DNA of 64,000 bases from Commensalibacter melissae (lineage in GTDB: Bacteria; Pseudomonadota; Alphaproteobacteria; Acetobacterales; Acetobacteraceae), in the NCBI RefSeq assembly GCF_009734185.1, contig NZ_CP046393.1:1170501-1234500 (forward strand), given 5' to 3'. Below the pieces are notes generated by a model that saw only the letters and a program-made list of their open reading frames with translations, had not been told where the DNA came from and made no database searches. Shown here one piece after another: positions 52,638 through 61,640 of the stretch. The translations under genes and the position numbers were made by a program. How positions within the stretch are numbered: the first letter of the stretch is position 1; each line of letters starts with the position of its first letter.

Positions 52638-54131
52638 TCATTTATGGTCAGGCAGTAATTTCGTATCAAGACCCATCAATTGACCTAATCGGGACAAACG
52701 ACGTGAGACTGTCTCACTGATAACAGCATCCAGATGATGATAATAATATAATGTAAGTTTCTTTTTCCCAACTTTTAACCGTGTTCTCAACAAAAGATTG
52801 GGAAGATTTCCTGATAATGTATATGCCAATCGAAATGCCAGTCCCAATATCACAGCCTGTTCATAATGTTTAGGAGAAAGAATTTTCTTGGAAGCAGACA
52901 GAAATTTATCATTCATGGTGGCATCATAACGTATCGCAATTGTCAAGGCCAAAAAGGCTCGCAACTGATGGTCAAACGCCATGCCGGCCATTCGTAAAAT
53001 ACGATAATAAGCCTGCTCTTTACGATAGGCTGGATGGTCATGACAACCACAATCAGAAATCATACAGGCTACCCAGCGTTTTTGCTGCATATCCTGATCT
53101 TCATTATTAAAAAGTGAATCTGTCCACTTGATCAGAGCGGAAGGAAATTCCTGTACACGACCCAATCGTTTACAAATATCTAAAGCTGCAGCTTCTTGTG
53201 GGTTTTGATTACGATTATTTTCGGCAATAACATTTCGCATATACCAACCTTCCCGAACCCCTTCTGCGCAAAAAATAATTTTTGACGGTTTCAAAATCAT
53301 TAATAACTGTTTCAACACCGTGGCGGCATATGGTAAATCGTTTAACCTTTTATGAATTAAGGCCTGTGTATTTAAATTTCCATCTTTTAGCTTAAGTAAA
53401 ATCCAATCCACAAGAATTTTTGCTTCATTATAAGAAAGCGTATAATAATGAACGATACAAATCGGATAAGAAGTGTATTCCATATATAATTGTGCCATTG
53501 CCCGAAAAGCACCACCGACCAAATATAATTTTTTCTTTTTGGATTCATGCAACCATTTAACCGATTTTATATCCCTACCCGCAATAACATTCGCTTTTGG
53601 AATTTTCTTGCCTGCACGATCCATCAGGCGAATAACACCCAAAGACAAGGTTTGTGCATTATATCGCTGCTGATTTGAAATTTGCACCAGCTCCATAGAG
53701 CCACCACCAATATCCGCAACAACACCGTCCGCATTCGGAATACTGCACATTACACCTGCAGCGGCATAATCTGCTTCCTGTTCGCCAGTCAATATTTGAA
53801 CAGGTACACAAGGCATCCATTTATGCAATTTTTTTAAAAATTCATGTCCATCATCTGCATCTCTAACCGCTGCAGTCGCTAGGACAACAAATGGATCCGC
53901 CTTCATTGTCGTGGCAATTGCATAAAACCTTTTAAAAACATCTTCGGCTAACAAGACACCTTGCGGATTGAGTTTACCTGTTTTTTCCAACCCGCTTCCC
54001 AATCTAAGTGTGGCTTTTTCATTAAAGATAATTACGGGATTACGCTCCCTTCCTTCAAAAACAACTAAACGAACGGAATTCGAGCCCAAATCAACAATTG
54101 CTGATCGTATTGAGGAAGAAGAATGGATCAT
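52638..54131 (-). CDS. ppx: Exopolyphosphatase (Ppx/GppA family)
   Basis: A 497-residue ASKHA-fold phosphatase that releases phosphate from polyphosphate and may also act on pppGpp. Motifs: IVDLGSNSVRLVVF (11-24) and ADIGGGSMELVQI (about 139-151). The C-terminal HD-like helical domain is present (CDCHDHPAYRKEQ-type region, seen as CGCHDHPAYR). It lies 43 bases downstream of ppk1 on the same strand, so synthesis and breakdown enzymes share an operon. Confidence 0.95.
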   Translation of the reverse strand: MIHSSSSIRSAIVDLGSNSVRLVVFEGRERNPVIIFNEKATLRLGSGLEKTGKLNPQGVLLAEDVFKRFYAIATTMKADPFVVLATAAVRDADDGHEFLKKLHKWMPCVPVQILTGEQEADYAAAGVMCSIPNADGVVADIGGGSMELVQISNQQRYNAQTLSLGVIRLMDRAGKKIPKANVIAGRDIKSVKWLHESKKKKLYLVGGAFRAMAQLYMEYTSYPICIVHYYTLSYNEAKILVDWILLKLKDGNLNTQALIHKRLNDLPYAATVLKQLLMILKPSKIIFCAEGVREGWYMRNVIAENNRNQNPQEAAALDICKRLGRVQEFPSALIKWTDSLFNNEDQDMQQKRWVACMISDCGCHDHPAYRKEQAYYRILRMAGMAFDHQLRAFLALTIAIRYDATMNDKFLSASKKILSPKHYEQAVILGLAFRLAYTLSGNLPNLLLRTRLKVGKKKLTLYYYHHLDAVISETVSRRLSRLGQLMGLDTKLLPDHK

Positions 54132-54174
54132 TATTATTTCCTTTGAGGCAAAAAAAATTATAGCAGATTATAGT

Positions 54175-56370
54175 CTAATCCAAAGGTCTTGTATCCAACG
54201 AGGGATTCTCCATAAAATAGTTATGTGCGGAAAAAGGAGGTTCCGAAGATTCAAGACGTTTCCATTTTTTATCCCTCCCCAATTGCCAAGACTGCATATT
54301 ATCTTTCAGATTTGCAACCATTAACTGATTTAAAATTTTATAATGAATATCTTCTGGCAAGATAGGTATCATTTCCTCGATCCGACGATCCATATTTCTT
54401 TCCATCCAATCTGCAGAAGACATATAGACTTTAGCCGATCTTGAAGGAAGCTCGTACCCGTTTCCAAATACAAAGACTCTGGCATGTTCAAGAAAACGGC
54501 CAACAATTGATTTGACAAATATATTTTCAGAAAGATTTTTGATACCCGGACGAAGACAGCAAATTCCTCGAACAATTATATTTATTTTTACACCTGCACA
54601 AGACGCCTCATATAATTTGTCAATTAATTGTGGATCCACAAGAGAATTCATTTTAAGCCACATCGCACCCGGTTTGCCTGCTTTTACGAAAGCAATTTCA
54701 TCATCAATCAATTCATTTAAGGTTTTACGGATGGTTAGAGGTGAAAACGCAATTTTTTCCATTTTGTCAGGACGTGCATATCCCGTGACATAATTAAATA
54801 ATTTGGCCGCATCACGCGTTAATTCGGCATTACAGGTAAAATAGGATAAATCAGTATAAATTTTTGCTGTAATCGGATGATAATTGCCAGTGCCAAAATG
54901 GGCATAAGAGCGTATGTTTCCCCCCTCTCTTCTAACAACAAGACTCAATTTTGCATGGGTCTTCCAATCGGCAAAACCGAAAACAACCTGCACACCGGCT
55001 GCCTCCAAATCCCGTGAAAGACGAATATTGGCTTCTTCATCAAAACGGGCCCTTAATTCAACAATGGCTGTTACGGAAATTCCATTTTCTGCCGCCTCAA
55101 TTAAAGCTTTGACAATGGGACTGTCCCGGGATGTTCGATATAAAGTTTGTTTAATGGCTAAAACCTGAGGGTCTTGAGCCGCCTGACGCAAAAATTGAAT
55201 CACAACATCAAAACTCTCGAAAGGATGGTATGCCAACAAATCTTTTGAGCGTAACAGGGCAAAACAGTCCCCGGCACTTTCCCGAATACGCGCGGGAAGA
55301 TGAGGTGCATAATATGGAAAAAGGAGATCTGGCCTGTTATCAACAATGAGTTGCTTAACATCCACCAATCCCAGTATTCCCTTATGAACCGTCACCTCTT
55401 CCGGAGGCACTTCAAGAGCATGGGCAACTATTTCACCAAGTTTTGGAGGGAAATGTTCATCGATATCCAAATGAATCACAACCCCGCGTCTTCTTCTTTT
55501 CAAGGCTGTTTCATAGGATCTCACCAGATCCTCCGCTTCTTCTTCAAATTCGACATCTGTATCACGAATAACGCGTAACAAGCCATAATTCGCAATTTTG
55601 TATCCAGGAAAGATCGATGAAATAAATATCCTAACCAAATCCTCCAATAAAACAAACCTTTGAATTTTATTGCTACATAACGATAAAGGCAAAGGTATAA
55701 AACGCAACAGCTGCGACGGCAATAAAATCATAACATATTTGCGGCTGTTATTTTGGCTAATCAATCTTAAAGCAATTGCGAGATTTAAATTCGGTATAAA
55801 TGGAATGGGATGGGCAGGATCCAAGGCAATAGGGGTTAGGATTGGAAAAATACGCTCCATAAAAAATTGATGTAACCAAGCCAGATCTTCCTTGTTCAAC
55901 TCTTCTGCCTTACAAACAATGATACCTGAGTCACTCAATAATTTTATAAGTTCATGATAGATCCGTTGCTGGTCACTAAATAGTCCCTTAACCCTTTCCT
56001 GAATAGCAACTAATTGTTCTGCAGGTGTTAAACCATCAGGAGAAAGTGCTATCAACCCCTCTCTCACTTGACCGGTCAGTCCCGCAACACGTACGGAATA
56101 AAATTCATCAAGATTGCTTGCACTAATGGATAAAAAACGTACCCTTTCCAAAAGTGGATTATGTTTATTTTCGGCTTCCTCTACGACCCTTTGGTTAAAA
56201 TCAAGCCATGATAATTCCCGATTAATAAAACGCTCATAATCCATTTTGATATTATTAGATATCTGAATACTGTTTCGCTGCTTAATTTTACGACCCGACT
56301 GTTTCACAGTAATTTTATTTTGTGTCAAATGATTGATATTCGATATATTTTTAGGATTTTTTTGGATCAT
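54175..56370 (-). CDS. ppk1: Polyphosphate kinase 1
   Basis: Ppk1 builds polyphosphate from ATP through a phosphohistidine. The 731-residue protein has the N-terminal domain opening RFINRELSWLDFNQRVVEEA, head domain, and two PLD-like catalytic domains with His in FADWKTHAKLSLV (phosphorylated His) and in RFLEHARVFVFG. From ATG 56370 the protein has a 42-residue Lys/Gln/Asn-rich N-terminal extension; the next ATG (56244) would start at MDYERFINREL like most homologues. Neither start has a good ribosome-binding site. It is followed by ppx. Confidence 0.96.
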   Translation of the reverse strand: MIQKNPKNISNINHLTQNKITVKQSGRKIKQRNSIQISNNIKMDYERFINRELSWLDFNQRVVEEAENKHNPLLERVRFLSISASNLDEFYSVRVAGLTGQVREGLIALSPDGLTPAEQLVAIQERVKGLFSDQQRIYHELIKLLSDSGIIVCKAEELNKEDLAWLHQFFMERIFPILTPIALDPAHPIPFIPNLNLAIALRLISQNNSRKYVMILLPSQLLRFIPLPLSLCSNKIQRFVLLEDLVRIFISSIFPGYKIANYGLLRVIRDTDVEFEEEAEDLVRSYETALKRRRRGVVIHLDIDEHFPPKLGEIVAHALEVPPEEVTVHKGILGLVDVKQLIVDNRPDLLFPYYAPHLPARIRESAGDCFALLRSKDLLAYHPFESFDVVIQFLRQAAQDPQVLAIKQTLYRTSRDSPIVKALIEAAENGISVTAIVELRARFDEEANIRLSRDLEAAGVQVVFGFADWKTHAKLSLVVRREGGNIRSYAHFGTGNYHPITAKIYTDLSYFTCNAELTRDAAKLFNYVTGYARPDKMEKIAFSPLTIRKTLNELIDDEIAFVKAGKPGAMWLKMNSLVDPQLIDKLYEASCAGVKINIIVRGICCLRPGIKNLSENIFVKSIVGRFLEHARVFVFGNGYELPSRSAKVYMSSADWMERNMDRRIEEMIPILPEDIHYKILNQLMVANLKDNMQSWQLGRDKKWKRLESSEPPFSAHNYFMENPSLDTRPLD

Positions 56371-56502
56371 GTAATATTACTTTATACTGAATTATTTGCA
56401 TTAAAAATTATTTTATTAATTTATCAATTTTAACACAATTTTCTCTAGTTTTTTCAAATAATTCAAAATCACGTTTAATTATAACATATTATTTCTATAT
56501 CA

Positions 56503-57243
56503 TTATAAAATTGACAATTCATCAAGAATTTTCATGACCAGATTTCTGGTCATTCCCCCCTGTTCAACAAGGGTTATTTCATCTAACCGTTCAATAAACT
56601 GACGTACAGCAAAAGCTGTTCTTGGTAATCGTAACTGAATAATATCCATAATGGACGTTGGAATAACCAATTGCCTGTCAGCTACTAACCGAAGAAATAA
56701 AAGCCGTAATAATTCCTCTTCAGGTTGTTCAATTTTAATCGCTATGATTGACCGTAATCGACTAGCCAAATCGGGCAACTCAACTTCCCATCGAGCTGGT
56801 GGGGAACGCCCTCCTAGAACAGTTACGATCCGCAACTCTTTGGTCATGTTTAAAATATGCAACAATGAATGAAAATCAGTGACTAGATCGGCATCATCTA
56901 TAACAATGGCTTTTATTTCTTTATTTTGTAATTTTTCCGACCAATATACAGAAGAGGTTTGTTGTAAAGCAGAAGCTGGAATATATAATGCCTGTTCCCT
57001 TTCCGCCCATATTTGCAATAAATGCGTTTTACCTGTTCCTGAATCTCCCCATATTGCCAAACGTCGATCTGGCCAATCTGGCACATTGTAGGTTGTTTTA
57101 CTGATCCTAAGCCAGGTCCGTGCAGCAAAATTTGAAGGTGAATTTATAAAATCTGAAGAAATAAAACGAGGCTTATAGGTAAAGGGTAAAGCGAGCTGCC
57201 TTGACGTATTAAAAAAACAATTTTGTTTATTTTTTTCCTGCAT
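56503..57243 (-). CDS. hda: DnaA-like replication regulator Hda
   Basis: A 246-residue AAA+ protein with DnaA-like domain III but no DNA-binding domain IV, hence the Hda/HdaA type that with the sliding clamp stimulates DnaA-ATP hydrolysis. Walker A is GDSGTGKTHLL, Walker B is AIVIDDADL, and a lid region with RLPRTAFAVRQFIERLDE follows. The N-terminal RQLALPF is the clamp-binding motif (QLxLPF pattern). ATG 57243 is used; TTG 57264 would add seven residues. It is divergent from purM; hda next to purMN is a common alphaproteobacterial arrangement. Confidence 0.92.
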   Translation of the reverse strand: MQEKNKQNCFFNTSRQLALPFTYKPRFISSDFINSPSNFAARTWLRISKTTYNVPDWPDRRLAIWGDSGTGKTHLLQIWAEREQALYIPASALQQTSSVYWSEKLQNKEIKAIVIDDADLVTDFHSLLHILNMTKELRIVTVLGGRSPPARWEVELPDLASRLRSIIAIKIEQPEEELLRLLFLRLVADRQLVIPTSIMDIIQLRLPRTAFAVRQFIERLDEITLVEQGGMTRNLVMKILDELSIL

Positions 57244-57265
57244 TACTACTTTACCAAAATTCAAT

Positions 57266-57328
57266 CTATCCTATAAACCCTATTATGGTGTAAAACTATC
57301 CTATAACCATTTCAAGATAAACCTATAA
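57266..57328. repeat. Spaced direct repeats in the hda/purM divergent promoter region
   Basis: CTATCCTATAA occurs exactly at 57266-57276 and 57296-57306, 30 bases apart, and the core CCTATAA recurs at 57322-57328. All point the same way. The region (57244-57352) must hold the promoters for both genes, so these may be operator half-sites. Confidence 0.5.
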
Positions 57329-57352
57329 AGCAAGAATAGAGGCTGCTTAATA

Positions 57353-58468
57353 ATGAAGTCAGATTTTTCTGAGAATACAGAACTAAATAACCAGCAGGAT
57401 GAAATCACCTATGAAAATGCTGGTGTCAGTATTGCCACAGGGGATGCATTGATCGAAGCTATAAAACCGGTTGTCTCCCAAACTCATAATAATGGTGTTA
57501 TGGGTAATCTGGGCGGATTTGGTGCGTTATTTGACTTAAAAGCAACTGGCTATCTAGATCCAATTCTTGTTTCAGGAACCGATGGGGTTGGAACAAAGCT
57601 TTTGCCCGCAATCGAAACAGGGCTGTGCGACAATATCGGATTTGATCTAGTTGGAATGTGTGTGAATGATATCGTTGTGCAAGGCGCAAGACCTTTGTTT
57701 TTTCTCGATTATTTTGCTACCGGAAAATTAGAGCTTGATCAGGCACAACGTATCATACAAAGTATCAGTAAGGCCTGTGAAGCAAGTGGCTGTGCCTTGA
57801 TTGGTGGAGAAACAGCGGAAATGCCGGGGATGTACAAGGAAAAGCATTATGATCTGGCCGGATTCGCCGTTGGAGCAGTTGAAAGAGATCAGATTCTACC
57901 CAAAAATATCACTGGCGGTGATAAAATTATCGCTTTGACATCAAATGGTGTTCATTCCAACGGATTTTCCTTGGTACGCTCAATTGTAAAAGCCCAAAAC
58001 CTGTCATGGGACGATGTGGCACCTTTCGATCCCAACCAGTTTCTTGGAGAGGCATTACTCGCCCCGACACAGCTTTATGTAAAACCTGTACTAAAACTTC
58101 ATGAGGCTGGTCTACTAAACGGGGCCGCCCATATTACAGGCGGTGGAATTGTCGGCAATCTTCCACGTATTTTGCCAGACAATCTTGTGGCTGTTGTTGA
58201 CGGACAAAGCTGGCCCATGCCACCAGTATTTTCATGGCTGGCCCACGCTGGCAACGTTCAACCAGAGGAAATGCTGAAAGTATTTAATTGCGGTATCGGC
58301 ATGATATTGATCACATCAGATTTTGAAGCCGTGAATAAACTACTTAATGATACCGATGTCCAAGCTTATATCATTGGCCAGATTGAACCAAAAACCGAAC
58401 TCGATAATGATCAACAGGTATTCTTCAGCGACCTACCCGATTTTACCTTTATTCCTGAAATTGATTAA
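57353..58468 (+). CDS. purM: Phosphoribosylformylglycinamidine cyclo-ligase
   Basis: PurM closes the imidazole ring to give AIR, the substrate of PurK encoded at 4 kb. The 371-residue protein has a ~20-residue acidic lead, then TYENAGVSIATGDALIEAIKP, the DGVGTKLLPAIE metal-loop segment, CVNDIVVQGARPLFFLDYFATG and IGGETAEMPGMY, and GGIVGNLPRILP. It is followed by purN after 19 bases, the standard pair. Confidence 0.97.
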   Translation: MKSDFSENTELNNQQDEITYENAGVSIATGDALIEAIKPVVSQTHNNGVMGNLGGFGALFDLKATGYLDPILVSGTDGVGTKLLPAIETGLCDNIGFDLVGMCVNDIVVQGARPLFFLDYFATGKLELDQAQRIIQSISKACEASGCALIGGETAEMPGMYKEKHYDLAGFAVGAVERDQILPKNITGGDKIIALTSNGVHSNGFSLVRSIVKAQNLSWDDVAPFDPNQFLGEALLAPTQLYVKPVLKLHEAGLLNGAAHITGGGIVGNLPRILPDNLVAVVDGQSWPMPPVFSWLAHAGNVQPEEMLKVFNCGIGMILITSDFEAVNKLLNDTDVQAYIIGQIEPKTELDNDQQVFFSDLPDFTFIPEID

Positions 58469-58487
58469 CAAGGTGAGAACCCTTTAA

Positions 58488-59105
58488 ATGTCGAAGAAAA
58501 AACGTATAGCGATCATGATAAGCGGACGTGGTTCAAATATGCGTTCCCTTATTGATGCATGTGCCAAACCCTCTTTCCCAGCATCAATTGAGTTGATCAT
58601 TAGTAATAACCCAGATGCAGAAGGATTGGAAATCGCCCGCAAATCGGGTATTTCCACTCAAGTCATTGATGACTATGATTTTGGCAATAACAGACAAGCT
58701 CATGAACGCCAAATTAATGCGGCCCTTCAAGCCCATCATGTTACAACAATCTGTCTTGCAGGTTATATGCGACTTTTAAGCCCGTTTTTGATCAATGAAT
58801 GGAAAGGTAAAATCTTAAATATTCATCCAAGTCTCTTACCAGCTTTTCCTGGTTTAGATACCCATAAAAAAGCCCTTAAAAAAGGGGTAAAGATACATGG
58901 TTGCACCATTCATATCGTAACAGAAAAAATGGATGATGGTCCTATTCTAGGTCAGGCAGCAATTCCTGTTCTTCCCGATGATACAGAAAACACCTTGGCA
59001 AAACGTGTATTGGACCAAGAACATCTTCTTTATCCAAGAGTTTTAAAGAATTTTCTATTGGGATTTGAAGCTGATTCGACTTCTGATACCCTGATTAATG
59101 GATAA
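58488..59105 (+). CDS. purN: Phosphoribosylglycinamide formyltransferase
   Basis: PurN formylates GAR with 10-formyl-THF. The 205-residue protein has IAIMISGRGSNMRSLIDA, the catalytic Asn-His in ILNIHPSLLPAFPG, HGCTIHIVTEKMDDGPILGQA with the catalytic Asp, and ends a few residues beyond the usual end. It shares an operon with purM and is convergent with ndk. Confidence 0.97.
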   Translation: MSKKKRIAIMISGRGSNMRSLIDACAKPSFPASIELIISNNPDAEGLEIARKSGISTQVIDDYDFGNNRQAHERQINAALQAHHVTTICLAGYMRLLSPFLINEWKGKILNIHPSLLPAFPGLDTHKKALKKGVKIHGCTIHIVTEKMDDGPILGQAAIPVLPDDTENTLAKRVLDQEHLLYPRVLKNFLLGFEADSTSDTLING

Positions 59106-59111
59106 ATTTAA

Positions 59112-59141
59112 AAAGGTTGGAGATAAAGATCTCCAACCTTT
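59112..59141. terminator. Bidirectional terminator between purN and ndk
   Basis: A perfect 13-bp stem (AAAGGTTGGAGAT / ATCTCCAACCTTT) with a 4-base loop, seven bases after the purN stop and just before the ndk stop codon on the other strand. Confidence 0.85.
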
Positions 59142-59145
59142 GATT

Positions 59146-59568
59146 TTATACGCAGATTTCAATGTCTGAAAAAAAGAAGCGAATTTCAATAGCTGCATTT
59201 TCGGCAGAATCAGATCCATGAACTGAATTGGCCTCAATTGATTCAGCAAATTGCGCACGAATCGTGTGTGCCTGAGCTTTTTTAGGATCTGTTGCACCCA
59301 TGATATCACGATTTTTTTGAACAGCGTTTTCGCCCTCCAAAACCTGAACCACGACAGGACCACTTATCATAAATTCAACCAAATCATTGAAAAAAGGACG
59401 TTCTTTATGAACTGAATAAAAAGCTTCAGCTTGCTGCTTGCTTAGCTGAATACGTTTTTGTCCAACGATTTTTAATCCCGTCCCTTCAATTAAAGCGTTA
59501 ATTTTACCAGTCAAATTACGACGTGTTGCATCTGGTTTTAAAATTGACAGCGTTCTTTGTAAAGTCAT
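59146..59568 (-). CDS. ndk: Nucleoside diphosphate kinase
   Basis: Ndk equilibrates nucleoside di- and triphosphates through a phosphohistidine. The 140-residue protein has [12 protein letters not shown], the Kpn loop region and the active-site His117 in [12 protein letters not shown]. Length is standard. It is divergent from the ABC-F gene. Confidence 0.97.
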   Translation of the reverse strand: MTLQRTLSILKPDATRRNLTGKINALIEGTGLKIVGQKRIQLSKQQAEAFYSVHKERPFFNDLVEFMISGPVVVQVLEGENAVQKNRDIMGATDPKKAQAHTIRAQFAESIEANSVHGSDSAENAAIEIRFFFSDIEICV

Positions 59569-59684
59569 ATTGAAATTTCCTTTAATCTATAAATATATTG
59601 CAGAGAAAAAATACTCTATTGGTAAATAGAAGTATTTCTCTTATCTTGTCGATAGTTTTTTTATCATATTTTGCAGGCAGATTT

Positions 59685-61574
59685 GTGAGTACGCTGGTTA
59701 TAAATCACCTTACCCTTCGAATTTTAGGTCGCCCCCTCTTGGAAGATGCTTCCCTTACCATTGAGAATGGGCAAAAAGTTGGACTGGTTGGCCGAAATGG
59801 AACAGGCAAATCAACATTGCTAGCCGCAATTTCTGAAGATATATCAATTGATGGAGGTGAGATCCTTTTATCAAACCGTATAAAAATGGCACGGGTTAAA
59901 CAGGAAACACCATCTGGTAATTTATCATTAATTGAAACAGTGCTTTCAGCGGATAAAGAACGTACGCATCTCATAAATGAGGCTGAATCAACACGGGATG
60001 GGTATCGGCTTGCTGAAATTCATGAAAGACTAATAGCCATACAAGCTGACAGCGCTCCAGCTCGCGCAGCAACCATTCTTGCAGGTTTGGGTTTTAATGC
60101 AGAAAACCAACAACGTCCTATTTCAGATTTTTCTGGTGGATGGAGAATGCGAGTTGCTCTAGCGAGCACATTGTTTTTAAATCCCGATTTACTGCTCCTT
60201 GATGAACCCACCAATCATCTTGATTTAGAAGCGACTTTGTGGTTGCAATCCTGGATCAACAATTTTTCTGGCAGCGCAATAATTGTCAGTCATGATCGCA
60301 ATCTTTTGAATGAATGTGTTGATGCCATTGCCCATCTTCATCATCAGAAATTGTCCATGACAATTGGAGGATATGATGAATTTATCAAAATACATAACGA
60401 AAAAATACTTCAACAAAATCGGGAAACTGAAAAAATAGCCGCGAAACGTGCTCATATGCAAGCTTTTGTCGATCGCTTTCGTGCCAAGGCGACCAAGGCC
60501 AGACAAGCGCAAGCACGCTTAAAAGCACTTGAAAAACTGCCTGTTTTGGAAGAAATTGTTGAGGAAAGGGCAATACATTTCGAATTTCCCCAACCTGTAC
60601 AATTACCGCCTCCATTAATTACCCTTAATCAAGTCAAGATTGGATACGGCGATCATGTTGTACTTTCCAATTTAACATTAAGAATTGATCCAGATGACCG
60701 TATTGCTCTCTTGGGTGCAAATGGTAACGGTAAATCAACCTTTATCAAACTTATCGCAGGTTGTCTGAAACCAATGGAAGGTAGCATTCATAATCACACC
60801 AAACTTTCTGTTGGTTATTTTGCTCAACATCAGTTAGAAGAACTTATTCCTGGTCAAACCCCATTCAGTCATCTTGAAAAGGTTTTACCAAAAGCCACAC
60901 CCACTGAATTGAGAGCGCAACTTGCCCGATTTGGATTAAATACCGAGCAAACTGATACCCCTGTTCAATCCTTGTCTGGTGGAGAAAAAGCTCGACTTGT
61001 TCTGGCTCTTATCACACGTCATAAACCCAATATCCTATTGCTTGATGAACCTACCAATCATTTGGATCTTGATGCCAAAGAATCCCTAATTCATGCATTA
61101 TCCTCCTTTGAAGGAGCTGTCATACTTATTTCCCATGATCCACGTCTGATAGAACTGATAGCTGACCGGCTTTGGTTGGTTAATAATGGTACAGTTGAAT
61201 CTTTTGATGGTGATATCAATGATTACCGTCAATGGCTAACGGATAATAAACGTATTCTTGATTCATCCGTAAAAAATACAGAAACTGGCTCATCTCAAAA
61301 ATTAGCACGCAAGGAAAGAGCGGAAAAACGGAAAATACTTCAACCGTTAAAAAATAAAATAAAGGCTCTTGAATTACTTATTCAGAAAAATAGTGAAGCC
61401 TATCTCAAAATTGAACAAAAAATGGCTGAACCAGAGTTTTATTCAAATGTATCAGCTGAAGAAATAACAAAATTACAAATCGAATTGGCTGAATATCAAA
61501 AACGAAAAAATCAAGCCGAAGAAGATTGGCTTATTTTACAAGATAAACTGGAAAATACTGAAAAAGAATTGTAA
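59685..61574 (+). CDS. ABC-F family ATPase (Uup/EttA-like)
   Basis: A 629-residue cytosolic protein with two ABC domains and no membrane domain. NBD1: Walker A GRNGTGKST, signature FSGGWRMRVALAS, Walker B LLLLDEPTNHLDLEA. NBD2: GANGNGKST, SLSGGEKARLVLAL, ILLLDEPTNHLDLDA. The inter-domain linker (about 235-320, rich in Lys/Ala/Arg) is the ribosome-contacting P-site tRNA motif, and a C-terminal coiled coil (about 545-629) resembles Uup. Family members act on the ribosome in translation or antibiotic resistance. I use GTG 59685; a frame open from TTG 59598 would add a hydrophobic stretch not typical of ABC-F proteins. Confidence 0.92.
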   Translation: MSTLVINHLTLRILGRPLLEDASLTIENGQKVGLVGRNGTGKSTLLAAISEDISIDGGEILLSNRIKMARVKQETPSGNLSLIETVLSADKERTHLINEAESTRDGYRLAEIHERLIAIQADSAPARAATILAGLGFNAENQQRPISDFSGGWRMRVALASTLFLNPDLLLLDEPTNHLDLEATLWLQSWINNFSGSAIIVSHDRNLLNECVDAIAHLHHQKLSMTIGGYDEFIKIHNEKILQQNRETEKIAAKRAHMQAFVDRFRAKATKARQAQARLKALEKLPVLEEIVEERAIHFEFPQPVQLPPPLITLNQVKIGYGDHVVLSNLTLRIDPDDRIALLGANGNGKSTFIKLIAGCLKPMEGSIHNHTKLSVGYFAQHQLEELIPGQTPFSHLEKVLPKATPTELRAQLARFGLNTEQTDTPVQSLSGGEKARLVLALITRHKPNILLLDEPTNHLDLDAKESLIHALSSFEGAVILISHDPRLIELIADRLWLVNNGTVESFDGDINDYRQWLTDNKRILDSSVKNTETGSSQKLARKERAEKRKILQPLKNKIKALELLIQKNSEAYLKIEQKMAEPEFYSNVSAEEITKLQIELAEYQKRKNQAEEDWLILQDKLENTEKEL

Positions 61575-61590
61575 ATAATTTATAATATAC

Positions 61591-61627
61591 TAACAGGCAA
61601 TGAATATGATTTCATCATTGCCTGTTA
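61591..61627. terminator. Bidirectional terminator between the ABC-F gene and the transporter gene
   Basis: A perfect 13-bp inverted repeat (TAACAGGCAATGA / TCATTGCCTGTTA) with an 11-base loop lies between the two convergent genes. Confidence 0.8.
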
Positions 61628-61640
61628 ATAAAATATTGAA

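Noticed and set aside
59598-59684. Hydrophobic N-terminal extension of the ABC-F protein from TTG 59598
   Set aside because: ABC-F proteins are cytosolic and start directly before the first ABC domain; GTG 59685 gives the usual length.
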